Positions 1 to 9,439 are shown, counted from the stretch's first letter. The stretch: 64,000 nt of DNA from Alcanivorax jadensis T9 (GCF_000756655.1 NZ_ARXU01000001.1:310001-374000), one strand, 5' to 3'. Numbers and translations are program-made. The notes: generated by a model from the sequence alone, not told the origin.

Positions 1-161
1 GCCAGTGACGGCGCCCAGATCAGCCAATACAGCACCACGAAAACCGCCACCCCGGCGAGCACTTTGAGTACCGTTTTTTCGCGGGCTTCTCGGCTGGCAT
101 ACCATTGCTCCAGCTGCGACCAGCGTTCGGAAGCCAGTTTCTTCAATTCAGCAGATGTCAT
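1..161 (-). CDS. gspM: Type II secretion system protein GspM (N-terminal fragment, cut by window edge)
   Basis: Only the first 53 or so codons are visible because the gene runs off the left edge. They give a short polar cytoplasmic N-terminus and then one hydrophobic segment at about residues 34-50 (VLAGVAVFVVLYWL), the layout of GspM, a single-pass inner-membrane protein that pairs with GspL in the secretion platform. The ATG at 161-159 overlaps the gspL stop codon (ATGA), which indicates translational coupling. Position right after gspL supports the call more than sequence does, because GspM is poorly conserved. It is the last visible gene of the gsp cluster; gspC, gspD and gspN would have to lie outside the window. 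Confidence 0.85.
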   Translation of the reverse strand, partial: MTSAELKKLASERWSQLEQWYASREAREKTVLKVLAGVAVFVVLYWLIWAPSL

Positions 162-1315
162 CCTGGCTGCTCCACCTTGATCCGCGCACTGACGCCCTGT
201 GCGCCGTTGCGATAATTGGCAATGGAAGCATTGCCTCCCTGCTTCCTTATGGCATTCTGCAGGGCTTCAAGCTGGGCATAATCCTTGGCACCCACATCCA
301 CCAGCAACACATTCTGACGCTGATCATACTGGAGCCGCTTGGGCTCCATTTTCATGTCCTTGAGTACCTGCGCTACCGGCGCCAGCAGCGGGAAAAAGGC
401 CGCTCCGCCACCATCAGCACCGCCACCGAGGCGGGCCAGGCGGCCCTGGAACTGGCGATTCAGTGCAGAGGTTGCCTTGTCTCCGGGAAATAACTGCTCG
501 TAACGATTCTTGGCTTGCGCCAGGGCGGCATCCGCCGCCTGCTGGTAACGCCATTGCTGCACCCAAACAGCCACTACAGCAACCAGGAAGACGGCCGCGG
601 CCAGATAGGCAACCGGACGCCAGGGCCCAAGCAGTGCACTTTCCCTGCGGGTCTGGCGTGGCATATAGGGGCCGGTAAGCAGCTCCTGGCCATGGCGATG
701 GCGCAGGTCAGTAAACAGGGCTTGCAGGTCGACCTGACGGGCCTGATCCAGGCTATCGCCTAACAGGGGAGCAAACGCTTCCTGCTGGTCTTCGTCGATG
801 ACCAGACCCTGCTCCCGGTCAATTAACAACAGTTGTTGGCCATTCCCCAGGTCTGCAGTTAAAGGCAGCATGGCCTGCAGGCAATCCGCATCGACCTGTA
901 AAGAGGCCAGGTGGGCACCGGCCTCCCCAGCCCATTGCTTGAGGTTGGTGATCAGTTCGCGACGCACCGCCGACACCTGATAGTCGTCGCCACTACCCTT
1001 GCGGGAAACGAACCAAAGGTCATCCGGATTATCGAGCAGCTGCTCTTCCAGCAAATAAGGAAGCACGCGCTGGAGGTGACGCGCCTGTTTCCGGCTGAGA
1101 GTGACATGGGTCAGCCTTGCACAGGAAACACTGACAACCACAGAGACGTTGCTGCCCTGACAGGCAGCCAGCGCCTCACCCAGCGCAAGCCATTGTACGG
1201 TTTCACCGTTGCGGGACTGGTAAAGCACCGGGTTGTCCGGTTGCCATTCGGTTTCCCCGGCGCCGGCAAGGTAAATCAAGGGAGCATCTGCCACGCTAAT
1301 CCGTCCTTCCATCAT
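158..1315 (-). CDS. gspL: Type II secretion system protein GspL
   Basis: The 385-residue protein has a cytoplasmic N-terminal domain of about 230 residues with the actin-like fold expected of GspL, one transmembrane segment at about 234-253, and a periplasmic ferredoxin-like C-terminal domain. GspL recruits the ATPase GspE to the inner membrane and contacts GspM. Two ATG codons lie at the start (1315 and 1312), so the N-terminus is uncertain by one residue. The gene is 49 bases downstream of gspK and overlaps gspM. Length matches the family. The call rests on domain layout and its fixed place between gspK and gspM. Confidence 0.93.
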   Translation of the reverse strand: MMEGRISVADAPLIYLAGAGETEWQPDNPVLYQSRNGETVQWLALGEALAACQGSNVSVVVSVSCARLTHVTLSRKQARHLQRVLPYLLEEQLLDNPDDLWFVSRKGSGDDYQVSAVRRELITNLKQWAGEAGAHLASLQVDADCLQAMLPLTADLGNGQQLLLIDREQGLVIDEDQQEAFAPLLGDSLDQARQVDLQALFTDLRHRHGQELLTGPYMPRQTRRESALLGPWRPVAYLAAAVFLVAVVAVWVQQWRYQQAADAALAQAKNRYEQLFPGDKATSALNRQFQGRLARLGGGADGGGAAFFPLLAPVAQVLKDMKMEPKRLQYDQRQNVLLVDVGAKDYAQLEALQNAIRKQGGNASIANYRNGAQGVSARIKVEQPG

Positions 1316-1364
1316 TATTCTTCAGCATGCACCACGCTCTTGCGGGGCTACATCTGGCTTCTAA

Positions 1365-2414
1365 TCAGGTACCGGCAGCATTGTAGAAGGGATTGCATGC
1401 CGGTTCGAGTGGCGTCAGCAGTGGACTGACCTGACGACTGAACACGGAGGTTGTTTTCCCTTGGCCATTGGCACGATGAAGGCGGCTGACCAGGCGACTG
1501 AGCTGGCCGTCCACTTCCACATCTACCATTACCTGAAAATACTCACTGCTGACACCCAATAGACTGGCAAGATCATTCTTCACATTGGCTGAAAGGCCAT
1601 TGAAAGCCCCCAGCTGCATCATACTGTTTATATCGGTGATGGGCTCCTCCTTGCGCGCCTGCAGTACTGCCTGTACTGCTGCGGCGCCAGCCACGTCACC
1701 AATAACGGCATCCAGCACTTGCGGCGGCGCAGTATTCACATTCAACGTGGTGCCCAAGGGTAACGCAGTGAACAGCCCCCACACCATGGCGTCCTTGGGC
1801 TGGTCTGTTAGGCGGAAACTAAGCAACGCGCGCAACTCGGATTCGTGCGCCGCCGGCATATTAGGTGTGCGGCGGCTACGGTATTCCGGATCTTCCGCCC
1901 CTTCCACATTGTCGACAATATTGTTGCTGTCCAGCCAGTCGGCCATTTCATTGGCCAGCCGCGAAGCATTGGCCTCACCGGGAAAGGTCTGCTCGATCAG
2001 GCGGGTCAATTGAGAGATGGCCTGGGGGCTGCGAATAAACTCATCACCGGAAGCAGTGATCAGCCAGTTCAGATTAAAGCGACCCTGCAGATCCTGAACG
2101 CTGGCACTGAGCATGGCATCGTCGTAGGGCGTCGGCGGCAACTGCACTGCCCACTGCTCCTCGACACAGTCGTCCACCATGGCATTGTTATTGCGATCAT
2201 CATCCAGATCATCGATCAGCCCCTGCTGGGCCACCACTTCAGCCGCCATGGCGTATTGATAGCGTTTATCCCATTGCAGCAGGTTATCTGCCCGGGTCAG
2301 GAACCGATCCTGGCGGAAGATAATTTCCAGGGTAATGGTGGTCAGAATAGCGAACAGCATCAGCACGATAATCAGTGCCACCCCCTGCTGCTTTCTTCGA
2401 GGCGTCAGGCCCAT
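1365..2414 (-). CDS. gspK: Type II secretion minor pseudopilin GspK
   Basis: With the ATG at 2414 the product has 349 residues, close to the family norm. It starts with a basic leader and the prepilin site QQG|VALIIVLMLF, cleaved after Gly11. The mature protein lacks the Glu at position 5 found in other pseudopilins, which is the hallmark of GspK, the tip subunit of the GspI-J-K complex. The frame stays open 48 codons further upstream inside gspJ, but that extension would bury the leader, so the 2414 start is preferred. It overlaps gspJ by 10 bases. An Asp/Asn-rich stretch follows the N-terminal helix (DLDDDRNNN) and could bind a metal; that is a guess. Confidence 0.93.
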   Translation of the reverse strand: MGLTPRRKQQGVALIIVLMLFAILTTITLEIIFRQDRFLTRADNLLQWDKRYQYAMAAEVVAQQGLIDDLDDDRNNNAMVDDCVEEQWAVQLPPTPYDDAMLSASVQDLQGRFNLNWLITASGDEFIRSPQAISQLTRLIEQTFPGEANASRLANEMADWLDSNNIVDNVEGAEDPEYRSRRTPNMPAAHESELRALLSFRLTDQPKDAMVWGLFTALPLGTTLNVNTAPPQVLDAVIGDVAGAAAVQAVLQARKEEPITDINSMMQLGAFNGLSANVKNDLASLLGVSSEYFQVMVDVEVDGQLSRLVSRLHRANGQGKTTSVFSRQVSPLLTPLEPACNPFYNAAGT

Positions 2415-3043
2415 GGATTCACCACCGTACGGTAAAACCGGTGAATGGTATCGCCATCTTCCAGCTCGATTTCCACCTCGATGCTTTTCGGTAACCGTTG
2501 CTGCCAGACCGGAACGGCAGCCAGGGCCACGTCCGGCCACAGTTCCAGCCATTGCCACTCGCCCTGTGGAGTCTTGTCCAGATAACGCACCGTAAAACGG
2601 GCCACGTCGTCGATCAGCACGTCTTCCTGATATTCGGTGGCCACATTGGTATCAAGCACCGGCCAGTAACGGCGATAGAGTTTGCCATCTTCCAGGGTAT
2701 AGATAACCCGCTGCATTTCGCTGCGCTGTCGCAGCCCGAAGGGGTTGGACCAACCCAGCCGGGTAAATTCCACATAATTGTCACGCCCGATGATGGCGGG
2801 CTGCGGGTCACCATAGGGGTCGCGGACCGGACGACTGATCAGCTGTTCGAAATCCAGGGTCAGGTAGGTGATGGCGCGCTGGTTGCGTTCCATGATGCTA
2901 GCGTTGGCATTGAGTTGCTCACGGCCCTGCAGCGCACTGCCGAGGAAACTGGCTACCCACACATAGATAAACGCAAAGATGGCGATAGTGACAACCATCT
3001 CCAGCAGCGTGAACCCTTTGTTCGCAGAGCGCCCTGTGATCAT
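2405..3043 (-). CDS. gspJ: Type II secretion minor pseudopilin GspJ
   Basis: The 212-residue protein begins with the prepilin leader ANKG|FTLLEMVVTIAIFAF, cleaved after Gly10 by the prepilin peptidase GspO (not in this window), with Glu5 of the mature protein present. The hydrophobic helix is followed by a globular beta-rich domain, as in GspJ. It is expected to sit with GspI and GspK at the tip of the periplasmic pseudopilus. Its start overlaps the end of gspI by four bases and its end overlaps the start of gspK, so I, J and K are translationally coupled. Confidence 0.93.
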   Translation of the reverse strand: MITGRSANKGFTLLEMVVTIAIFAFIYVWVASFLGSALQGREQLNANASIMERNQRAITYLTLDFEQLISRPVRDPYGDPQPAIIGRDNYVEFTRLGWSNPFGLRQRSEMQRVIYTLEDGKLYRRYWPVLDTNVATEYQEDVLIDDVARFTVRYLDKTPQGEWQWLELWPDVALAAVPVWQQRLPKSIEVEIELEDGDTIHRFYRTVVNPWA

Positions 3044-3420
3044 GACGCCGGCTTGCCGATCAAGCTAGCCAAGCGGTAGGCCATACCACCCTTGTCGTCA
3101 CCCTGAAGCGGGCCCACTTCGATATCCACACGCCGGGTATCCGGGTAAGGGCCTTCTGAAATGGTGGTTTCTATCCACCAGTCACGGCCGTTACGGGTGA
3201 CTTCACTGTCGGAGGTGCCCGTGGTTGGCCATTGCTGGTACACCTGCATTTCCACCAGTTTGTCAGACGCCACCAGGAACCCCAGATGGGTCTCGTTGAT
3301 ATTGGTGTAAGCCCTGGCAGTGGCGCCCATGCTCTGGCCGAGAGTGACCATAACCAGCGCCAGAATGGACACGGCGACCAGCACTTCGACCAACGTAAAA
3401 CCCCGCTGTCCACTCCTCAC
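3040..3420 (-). CDS. gspI: Type II secretion minor pseudopilin GspI
   Basis: This 126-residue minor pseudopilin has a very short leader (GQRG|FTLVEVLVAVSIL), cleaved after Gly7, and Glu5 in the mature N-terminus. The size fits GspI, the smallest of the tip pseudopilins, which nucleates the GspI-J-K complex. The start codon is GTG at 3420-3418, and it overlaps the TGA of gspH (GTGA), so translation is probably coupled. No upstream ATG in frame gives a better leader. The identification is firm from the prepilin motif plus gene order. Confidence 0.92.
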   Translation of the reverse strand: MRSGQRGFTLVEVLVAVSILALVMVTLGQSMGATARAYTNINETHLGFLVASDKLVEMQVYQQWPTTGTSDSEVTRNGRDWWIETTISEGPYPDTRRVDIEVGPLQGDDKGGMAYRLASLIGKPAS

Positions 3421-4046
3421 TGTTCGCTCTCCTCGTCATCCCTGGCGTCGGGATCACTGAACTGGCCCAGGGCGGACACACGCAAACGTTGCTCGGCTTC
3501 CAGATCATCATAGGCACGAAGCGTCAGTGTCAGCGGCGAGACCTCACCACTGGGGAAGAAAAACACCTGGGGAAAAACCGCCTCGTCCTGATCGGAGTCG
3601 TCGCTTTGTTCGCCATCAAGAAATTCCTTGCCCGACCCGGCCATCACATCGTCCTGAACCAGGTTTTCGGCCACCTCACTCAGGCTGGCCTGATCTTCAC
3701 CCAGATCATCCAGCTCCCAGACCAGTTCCAGTGAAGGCGGCAGTTTGTGAGCCTTCAGCGCCGTATCATCCACGGGCAGAAAATCACCCTCGATTCTGTC
3801 GTAGGCCAGTGGGGTCCAGCCGGTGGCTTCCAGTCGCAGGGCCAGCAATTGACCGGAGAAAAGGCTGCGCTCATTGAGTAGTGCCAAGGTGTCTTCCAGG
3901 CGGGCGGCTTCCTCCTCGAGCTGTCGGTCGTCGCTGGTCCAGTTGCCCTGGGACACCAGCACCGCCGTGAGCAGCCCCATCAGCATCACCACCACCATGA
4001 TTTCCAGCAGTGTGAATCCAGCCTGACCGACGGGGCGTAGGCGCAT
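3417..4046 (-). CDS. gspH: Type II secretion minor pseudopilin GspH
   Basis: Starting at the ATG at 4046, one base after the gspG stop, the product is 209 residues with the prepilin site GQAG|FTLLEIMVVVMLMG and Glu5. The frame is open 16 codons further upstream, but that would start inside gspG and lengthen the leader. GspH is a minor pseudopilin thought to join the tip complex to the GspG shaft. The middle of the protein carries an unusually acidic segment (around EQSDDSDQDE) not typical of the conserved core; this could be a species-specific loop. The C-terminus is also acidic (DPDARDDEESEQ). Confidence 0.9.
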   Translation of the reverse strand: MRLRPVGQAGFTLLEIMVVVMLMGLLTAVLVSQGNWTSDDRQLEEEAARLEDTLALLNERSLFSGQLLALRLEATGWTPLAYDRIEGDFLPVDDTALKAHKLPPSLELVWELDDLGEDQASLSEVAENLVQDDVMAGSGKEFLDGEQSDDSDQDEAVFPQVFFFPSGEVSPLTLTLRAYDDLEAEQRLRVSALGQFSDPDARDDEESEQ

Positions 4047-4047
4047 G

Positions 4048-4473
4048 TTACTGAATGTCGCGCCAGTTGATGTCCGCATCAGAACCTTCACCACCCTCTA
4101 CCCCATCGGCGCCAAGGGAAAGCAGATCGAAAGGCCCTTCGACACCGGGACTGATATAGACATAGTCGTTATTCCAGGCATCCTCGGGTACGCTGGACAG
4201 ATAACCACCGTCAGGCCATTTGCGGGCAGACGCCGGGCGCTCAACCAATGCATTGAGCCCTTCTTCACTGGAGGGGTAACTGCCGTTGTTGAACTTGTAG
4301 AGATCCAGCTGCTGGACAATCTTGCCCATGTTGGCCTTGGTCAAGTCCACTTTAGCCCCTTCACCCTGGCCGATAACATTGGGCACGATAACTGCGGCCA
4401 GCAGGCCGATAATGGCCACAACCACCATAATTTCCAGCAGGGTAAACCCCGACATGGCGCCTTTCGTTTTCAT
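4048..4473 (-). CDS. gspG: Type II secretion major pseudopilin GspG
   Basis: The 141-residue protein has the classical major pseudopilin features: leader with Gly9|Phe cleavage (SGFTLLEIMVVVAIIGLL), Glu5, the Pro of the N-terminal helix (VIVPNVIGQ), and a C-terminal region rich in Gly and Asp (GADGVEGGEGSDADI) that matches the calcium-binding loop of GspG. GspG polymerises into the periplasmic pseudopilus that pushes substrates through the GspD secretin. It lies 8 bases downstream of gspF. Length and motif order agree with the family. Confidence 0.97.
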   Translation of the reverse strand: MKTKGAMSGFTLLEIMVVVAIIGLLAAVIVPNVIGQGEGAKVDLTKANMGKIVQQLDLYKFNNGSYPSSEEGLNALVERPASARKWPDGGYLSSVPEDAWNNDYVYISPGVEGPFDLLSLGADGVEGGEGSDADINWRDIQ

Positions 4474-4481
4474 TCTTCCAC

Positions 4482-5702
4482 CTATCCGGCTAGTAAATTG
4501 TTCATCTGCATGATGGGCAACATGACCGACAGCACGATAAGCACCACCACACCCGCCATGAACAGCAGCATGATGGGGCCCAGCAGGCCCACCATAGTAC
4601 TGACAGTGCTACTCAGTTCCCGTTCCTGGTAATCCGCCGCCCGGGTGAGCATATGATCCAGCTCACCGCTGGCTTCGCCACTGGCAATCATCTGTACCAG
4701 CATGGGCGGAAAATACCCACTGGCATCCAGGGCCCGACTCAGGCTACCGCCCTCGCGAACCTTGGCGGCGGCATTCTTGACCGCGTTTCTTACCTCAAGG
4801 TTACCGACCACCTGGGCGGCAATAAACAGGGCATCCACCAGGGGGACCCCGGAACGACCGAGAATCCCAAGAGTGCTGGCGAGGCGGGCACTGTCGGCGG
4901 CCCTCAACATGGTGCCCACCATCGGCATGGTGACCAGCCTGCGGTGCACCCGCAAACGGAATGCGGGGTCGCGCATCGCCCGCATGAAAGCCACAATCGC
5001 GACTATAATCAGCAGCATCAGCAGCCAGCCCCAGTCGCGGGTAAAGTCGCTGAGAGCCATAACAATACGGGTCAATAACGGTAAAGACTGGTCCCGTCCT
5101 TCGAACACAGCCACCAGTTTGGGCACCACGAAGGTCATCATCAGCATGATGACAATGGTGGCAAACACCATGATAAAGGCTGGGTAGATCATCGCCTGAG
5201 CGACCGAGCGCCCGGTGTCATGGCGGGTCTCCAGGTAATCCGCCAATTGCTCAAGGACCTGTTCCAGGTGACCGCTCTGCTCGCCTGCCGCCACGGTGGC
5301 ACGGTACATTTCCGGGAAAGCTCGAGGAAAAGATTCGAAGCTGTGGGCAAGACTGAAGCCCTCGCGCACCCTGGCGCGAACCGCCAGGATGATCCGTTCG
5401 ATACGGTCATTGGCAGCCTGCTTGGCCACCGCCGAAAGGGCCTGCTCGACAGGCAGGCCGGATTTGAGAAGCGTGGCCAGTTGACGGGTCAACAATGCCT
5501 GCTCGGCGCCATTGAGCTTGCCGGAACCGGAAAAACGCCCCAGGCCGGCAGAGCTGCTGCTGTCCTGAGCCTCGTTGACCTCAATGGGAACCCAGCCCTT
5601 GTCACGGAGCTGTTGGCGTACCTGGCGAGCACTGTCGGCTTCCAGGGTGCCTTTCTTGATTTTGCCCCTGTGATCCAGGGATCGGTATTCGAATGCAGGC
5701 AT
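4482..5702 (-). CDS. gspF: Type II secretion inner-membrane protein GspF
   Basis: The 406-residue polytopic membrane protein contains two repeats of the T2SSF domain, each with cytoplasmic helices ending in a membrane helix. The N-terminus MPAFEYRSLDHRGKIKKG is the typical GspF/PilC start. Hydrophobic segments are seen around residues 170-195, 222-245 and 375-400. GspF is the platform protein that couples GspE ATP hydrolysis to pseudopilus assembly. The gene lies 15 bases after gspE and 8 before gspG. Length equals that of well-studied GspF proteins. Confidence 0.96.
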   Translation of the reverse strand: MPAFEYRSLDHRGKIKKGTLEADSARQVRQQLRDKGWVPIEVNEAQDSSSSAGLGRFSGSGKLNGAEQALLTRQLATLLKSGLPVEQALSAVAKQAANDRIERIILAVRARVREGFSLAHSFESFPRAFPEMYRATVAAGEQSGHLEQVLEQLADYLETRHDTGRSVAQAMIYPAFIMVFATIVIMLMMTFVVPKLVAVFEGRDQSLPLLTRIVMALSDFTRDWGWLLMLLIIVAIVAFMRAMRDPAFRLRVHRRLVTMPMVGTMLRAADSARLASTLGILGRSGVPLVDALFIAAQVVGNLEVRNAVKNAAAKVREGGSLSRALDASGYFPPMLVQMIASGEASGELDHMLTRAADYQERELSSTVSTMVGLLGPIMLLFMAGVVVLIVLSVMLPIMQMNNLLAG

Positions 5703-5717
5703 GGATCAGGGGTCCGG

Positions 5718-7220
5718 TCAGTCTTCGCGGGTCACACGCAATACTTCTTCGACACTGGTGTGTCCACCCAGTACTTTACGCCAGCCATCCTCGCGGATGC
5801 CACTGGTGAGGGTACGGGCGTGTCGGTTCAATGCCAGCTCGCCTGCCTGGTCATGGATCAGCTGGCGCATGGTTTCATCAATCAGTACCAACTCGTATAT
5901 ACCAGTTCGCCCACGGTAGCCCTGCTGATTACAGGCATCACAACCGTTTGGATGATAGAGCGTACAGGATTCCCCTTCCGGCAACCCTATCATTCTCAAC
6001 TCGCTAGCACTGGGCTGGTACGGCGTCTTGCAGTCATCACACAAGACCCTCACCAGCCGCTGTGCCAGCGCGCCAAGCAGGGAGCTGGAGAGCAGGAAGG
6101 GCTCGATCCCCATATCCTGCAGCCGGGTCATGGCGCCCACGGCAGTATTGGTATGTAGCGTAGAGAGCACCAGGTGACCAGTGAGTGATGCCTGCACGGC
6201 AATTTCAGCGGTTTCCAGGTCACGGATTTCACCCACCATCACCACATCCGGATCTTGGCGAAGAATCGCGCGCAGCCCGCGAGCAAAGGTCATATCCACC
6301 TTGGTGTTGACCTGAGTCTGGCCGATACCTTCGAGTTGATACTCGATGGGATCTTCCACAGTGAGAATGTTACGGGTGCTGTCGTTGAGATCCGCCAGTG
6401 AGGCGTACAGCGTGGTGGTCTTACCGGACCCGGTAGGCCCGGTGACCAGAATAATACCGTGGGGCTTGTGAATCAGCTCGCGCATGTGCTGGTCGCAGAC
6501 ATCGCCCATGCCCAGATGGGACAGCTGTAGTCGCCCTGCCTGCTTGTCGAGCAGACGCAATACCACACGCTCACCATTGCTGGAGGGCATGGTGGACACC
6601 CGCACATCCACGTCCCGGCCACCGATTCTCAGGGAGATACGGCCGTCCTGGGGAATCCGTTTCTCGGCAATGTCCAGCCGTGCCATTACCTTGATACGCG
6701 AAACCAGTAGTGGCGCGAGCTCCCGTTTCGGGGTGAGTATTTCACGCAATACCCCATCGACCCGCATGCGAACTACCAGGCGGCGCTCGAAGGTTTCAAT
6801 ATGAATATCGGAGGCATCCTCGCGGATCGCTTCCTGCAACAGGGCGTTGATCAGCCGGATAATCGGCGCATCATCTTCCTGTTCCAGCAAATCAGAGGTT
6901 TCCGGCAATGAATCCGCGAGACTGGCCAGATCCAGTCCTTCCAGATCACCGGCCGCCTCCGCGGCAGCGCCGCGCTGCTGCTCATAGGCGATGGCCATGG
7001 CAGAGGTAAAAGCAGCATCATCCATGGGTACCAGCGACGGCAGCCGACCTATATAACGCTGGACCTCACTAAGCGCGGACAGCGGCACATCCTTTCGGTA
7101 GCACAACTCGCGGTGGCCATCCTTTTCTCGCAACAGCACACCATAGCGCCGGGCAAACCCATAAGGCAGCAGCGACGGGGGAAGGTCTTTATTTTCCGGC
7201 GTCTCGATGTGCTCGCTCAT
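5718..7220 (-). CDS. gspE: Type II secretion ATPase GspE
   Basis: The 500-residue cytoplasmic ATPase powers the secretion system. Visible motifs are Walker [10 protein letters not shown] (about 261-269), an Asp box and Walker [10 protein letters not shown] (about 326-334), the His box STLHTNTA, and a zinc-binding pair of CxxC motifs (CDDC about 394-397, CDAC about 427-430). The N-terminal 80 residues form the N1E domain that binds GspL. It begins the gsp gene run and starts one base after the stop of the REC-PAS-PilZ gene, so it is very probably co-transcribed with the signalling genes upstream. There is no room for a separate promoter in that gap. Confidence 0.97.
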   Translation of the reverse strand: MSEHIETPENKDLPPSLLPYGFARRYGVLLREKDGHRELCYRKDVPLSALSEVQRYIGRLPSLVPMDDAAFTSAMAIAYEQQRGAAAEAAGDLEGLDLASLADSLPETSDLLEQEDDAPIIRLINALLQEAIREDASDIHIETFERRLVVRMRVDGVLREILTPKRELAPLLVSRIKVMARLDIAEKRIPQDGRISLRIGGRDVDVRVSTMPSSNGERVVLRLLDKQAGRLQLSHLGMGDVCDQHMRELIHKPHGIILVTGPTGSGKTTTLYASLADLNDSTRNILTVEDPIEYQLEGIGQTQVNTKVDMTFARGLRAILRQDPDVVMVGEIRDLETAEIAVQASLTGHLVLSTLHTNTAVGAMTRLQDMGIEPFLLSSSLLGALAQRLVRVLCDDCKTPYQPSASELRMIGLPEGESCTLYHPNGCDACNQQGYRGRTGIYELVLIDETMRQLIHDQAGELALNRHARTLTSGIREDGWRKVLGGHTSVEEVLRVTRED

Positions 7221-7221
7221 T

Positions 7222-8358
7222 TCAGTATTTGTCCATCAGATTCTCGATCACATTCGCCGTGATCTCTGTCAGTTCCATGAACTGGAAACCCACCTGGTAT
7301 TCCCCGGGAGCATCCAGAATTTCCGACCATACCACCCGGGCATCGAAGCTGATGGTGTTTACCCCGGCAATCTGATCCGGCAACACCATCCCCATATGCA
7401 ATACTTCGCCATGGGGAAGCTCCCGACGGGTAAACAGCTTGAAGCCATCCAGGCTGATATTCATCAGACGGCCCACGTTACCACCGGTACTGCGATCGAA
7501 CACCACCATTTCCCGAAACAGCTTCTTGCGCGGGTGGCGGCGATGATCCTTGCGGCTGTCTCTCACATCATTTTCGTCGTCAGCCCTACGCAACACAATG
7601 ACGACACCGGTAAAATTGCCGGAATCATCGTTGATGGCGTTGCCACGCACCGACAAGGCTACCAGTCCGTCTTCATCCTGTGTGTACAGGCTGTGTTCGT
7701 TTTTCCAGCCCTCACCTTGCTGACAGGCCTGACGCAACGGCGAGTCCTTCCACTCCCAGCGACGCTTGCCGGTATCATCATTGAAGATCAGCGCCGCAAT
7801 ATCCTTACCTACCAGTTCATCGCGAGGGCGGCGCAGCAGCGCACAGGCTGCCTCATTGCAGAAAGACACCTTGCCGCGGGCATCAGCCCCTATCAGAGCC
7901 TCGCCGAGGGCGTGTAGCAGGCGTTCGTTTTCGTCCTTCAGGCGTTTCATCTGTACCACAGCCTGCTGCAGTTTCTTTCGCTGGCGATCCAGCTCAAGAA
8001 ACACATTGACCTTGGCTTCCAGTATTTTCTGGTCGATGGGCTTGAACAGATAGTCCACCGCGCCACATTCATAGCCCTTGAACACGTATTTCTGCTCTTT
8101 GGAGAGGGCGGTAACGAAAATGATGGGGATATGGCGGGTTTTGTTGTTCTTGCGCATCAGCTCGGCGACTTCAAAGCCGTCCATATCCGGCATTTGCACA
8201 TCCAGCAACACCAGCGCGAAATCATATTTCAGAGCCAGCGAGAGAGCCTCGTTACCTGATTGTGCCATAACGAGGTTACGCCCTTCCCCATCGAGAATTG
8301 CTTCAAGGGCGATAAGATTTTCCCTGTGGTCATCCACAACCAAAATGTTTTGCTTCAT
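7222..8358 (-). CDS. Response regulator with REC, PAS and PilZ domains
   Basis: With the ATG at 8358 the protein has 378 residues. Residues 1-120 form a receiver domain with the phosphorylation site Asp53 ([11 protein letters not shown]) and the KP motif. Residues about 125-145 are a coiled coil, about 145-265 look like a PAS domain, and about 280-378 form a PilZ domain. The PilZ part shows the c-di-GMP signature: an RxxxR motif (RRHPR) followed by NISLDG. The protein therefore probably joins phosphorylation to c-di-GMP binding. The open frame extends 25 codons upstream into cheB but lacks a better start. It is 7 bases after cheB and 1 base before gspE. Its receiver is very like that at 8944-9426. 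The output target is unknown; GspE or GspL is a reasonable guess from position only. Confidence 0.85.
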   Translation of the reverse strand: MKQNILVVDDHRENLIALEAILDGEGRNLVMAQSGNEALSLALKYDFALVLLDVQMPDMDGFEVAELMRKNNKTRHIPIIFVTALSKEQKYVFKGYECGAVDYLFKPIDQKILEAKVNVFLELDRQRKKLQQAVVQMKRLKDENERLLHALGEALIGADARGKVSFCNEAACALLRRPRDELVGKDIAALIFNDDTGKRRWEWKDSPLRQACQQGEGWKNEHSLYTQDEDGLVALSVRGNAINDDSGNFTGVVIVLRRADDENDVRDSRKDHRRHPRKKLFREMVVFDRSTGGNVGRLMNISLDGFKLFTRRELPHGEVLHMGMVLPDQIAGVNTISFDARVVWSEILDAPGEYQVGFQFMELTEITANVIENLMDKY

Positions 8359-8365
8359 AGGTCTA

Positions 8366-8947
8366 CTACCCTGGAACCTGTTCTGCCAGAAAGGGCCCGA
8401 TTGCTTCAAGATCGAGCACTCTGGAAACCGCACCTGTTTTTATTGCCGCTTCGGGCATGGCCGGTGCTTCTGCACTTACCGGTGACTGGGCAATGGTGAA
8501 CCCGCCACGACGGTGAATATAGTCAATTCCTTTTGCACCATCTTCATTGGCGCCGGTAAGAATAACCCCGACAAGCTGTTTTCCGTAAACCGCCCCCGCG
8601 GAAAGAAACAGCTCGTCTACCGATGGGCGAGAAAAGAGTACAGCCCTTCCAGCAGAAAAAGCCAACGTCCCATCCTCTTCTACCAGCATGTGGTACCCCG
8701 GTGGGGCCACATAGACACAACCTGGTTGTATTTCTTCCTTGTCTTCTGGCGCGATCACCGGCAGTTGGCAATAGCGGGCCAGCAACCACGGCAAACGATT
8801 TTCCGCGCTGGCATGTTGATGCTGAACCAGCAAGATCGCAGCCGGAAAGTCGGCCGGCAACGCCGACAAGATGCGAGTATACGCATTAAGGCCTCCCCAG
8901 GAGGCCCCCATGACAATCGCCTTTACCGGCCCGATTCTGTTTATCAC
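8366..8947 (-). CDS. CheB-type protein-glutamate methylesterase, stand-alone catalytic domain
   Basis: The 193-residue protein is a CheB methylesterase domain without a receiver domain. The catalytic triad is visible: Ser16 (GASWGG), His43 (VQHQH) and Asp136 (GANEDGA). The oxyanion-hole region and VYVAPPGYHM are also conserved. CheB removes methyl groups from, or deamidates, glutamates of chemoreceptors. No chemoreceptor, CheA or CheW gene is present nearby. Its start overlaps the stop of the receiver gene by four bases, so that receiver may act as its separated regulatory half. It is translated 7 bases ahead of the REC-PAS-PilZ gene. Confidence 0.92.
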   Translation of the reverse strand: MINRIGPVKAIVMGASWGGLNAYTRILSALPADFPAAILLVQHQHASAENRLPWLLARYCQLPVIAPEDKEEIQPGCVYVAPPGYHMLVEEDGTLAFSAGRAVLFSRPSVDELFLSAGAVYGKQLVGVILTGANEDGAKGIDYIHRRGGFTIAQSPVSAEAPAMPEAAIKTGAVSRVLDLEAIGPFLAEQVPG

Positions 8948-9426
8948 GATGAGTTACCGCTGCCCTCCCCGCGTTGGGTTTTTCCGGCTTCGTAGGCGGC
9001 ACGATGAGCCTGGGCTTCGCGCAGTTTCTCCTGCAATTCGCGCCGCTGTTTGTCCAGACTGAGAAAGAAATCCACTTTGCTCTTTAGGATCAATGGATCC
9101 AGGGGTTTAAACAGGTAATCCACAGCCCCAGCCTGGTAGCCCTTGAATACGTATTTCTTTTCCTTGCTGATGGCAGTCACAAAAATAATGGGGATGGTCT
9201 GCGTATCCTTGCGCTGACGCATCAATTCTGCAACTTCAAAGCCATCCATGCCTGGCATCTGCACATCCAGAAGCACCAGAGAAATATCTTCCTTAAGCAG
9301 AACCTTTAAGGCTTCCTGACCGGAATGCGCCTTGATCAGGGTGCGCCCCTCGCCTTCCAGGACTGCCTCCAGCGACACCAGGTTGGCGGGTTGGTCATCC
9401 ACGAGTAGCAGCTTCTGCACTATCAT
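8944..9426 (-). CDS. Single-domain response regulator with C-terminal coiled coil
   Basis: The 160-residue protein consists of one receiver domain (about 1-120) with acidic pocket VDD (9-11), phosphorylation site Asp54 (LLDVQMPGMDG), conserved Thr and Lys (DYLFKP), and a short charged helical tail (about 120-150) rich in Arg, Glu and Gln. There is no DNA-binding or enzymatic domain. The sequence is close to the receiver of the REC-PAS-PilZ protein, which suggests a tandem duplication with cheB placed between the copies. It follows cheR by 13 bases and overlaps cheB by 4. It may deliver phosphoryl groups from the hybrid kinase or regulate CheB. Confidence 0.88.
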   Translation of the reverse strand: MIVQKLLLVDDQPANLVSLEAVLEGEGRTLIKAHSGQEALKVLLKEDISLVLLDVQMPGMDGFEVAELMRQRKDTQTIPIIFVTAISKEKKYVFKGYQAGAVDYLFKPLDPLILKSKVDFFLSLDKQRRELQEKLREAQAHRAAYEAGKTQRGEGSGNSS

Positions 9427-9439
9427 TGGTTTTCTCTAG

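Noticed and set aside
5220-6158. Open frame of 312 codons opposite gspF and gspE
   Set aside because: Antisense to two well-supported secretion genes.
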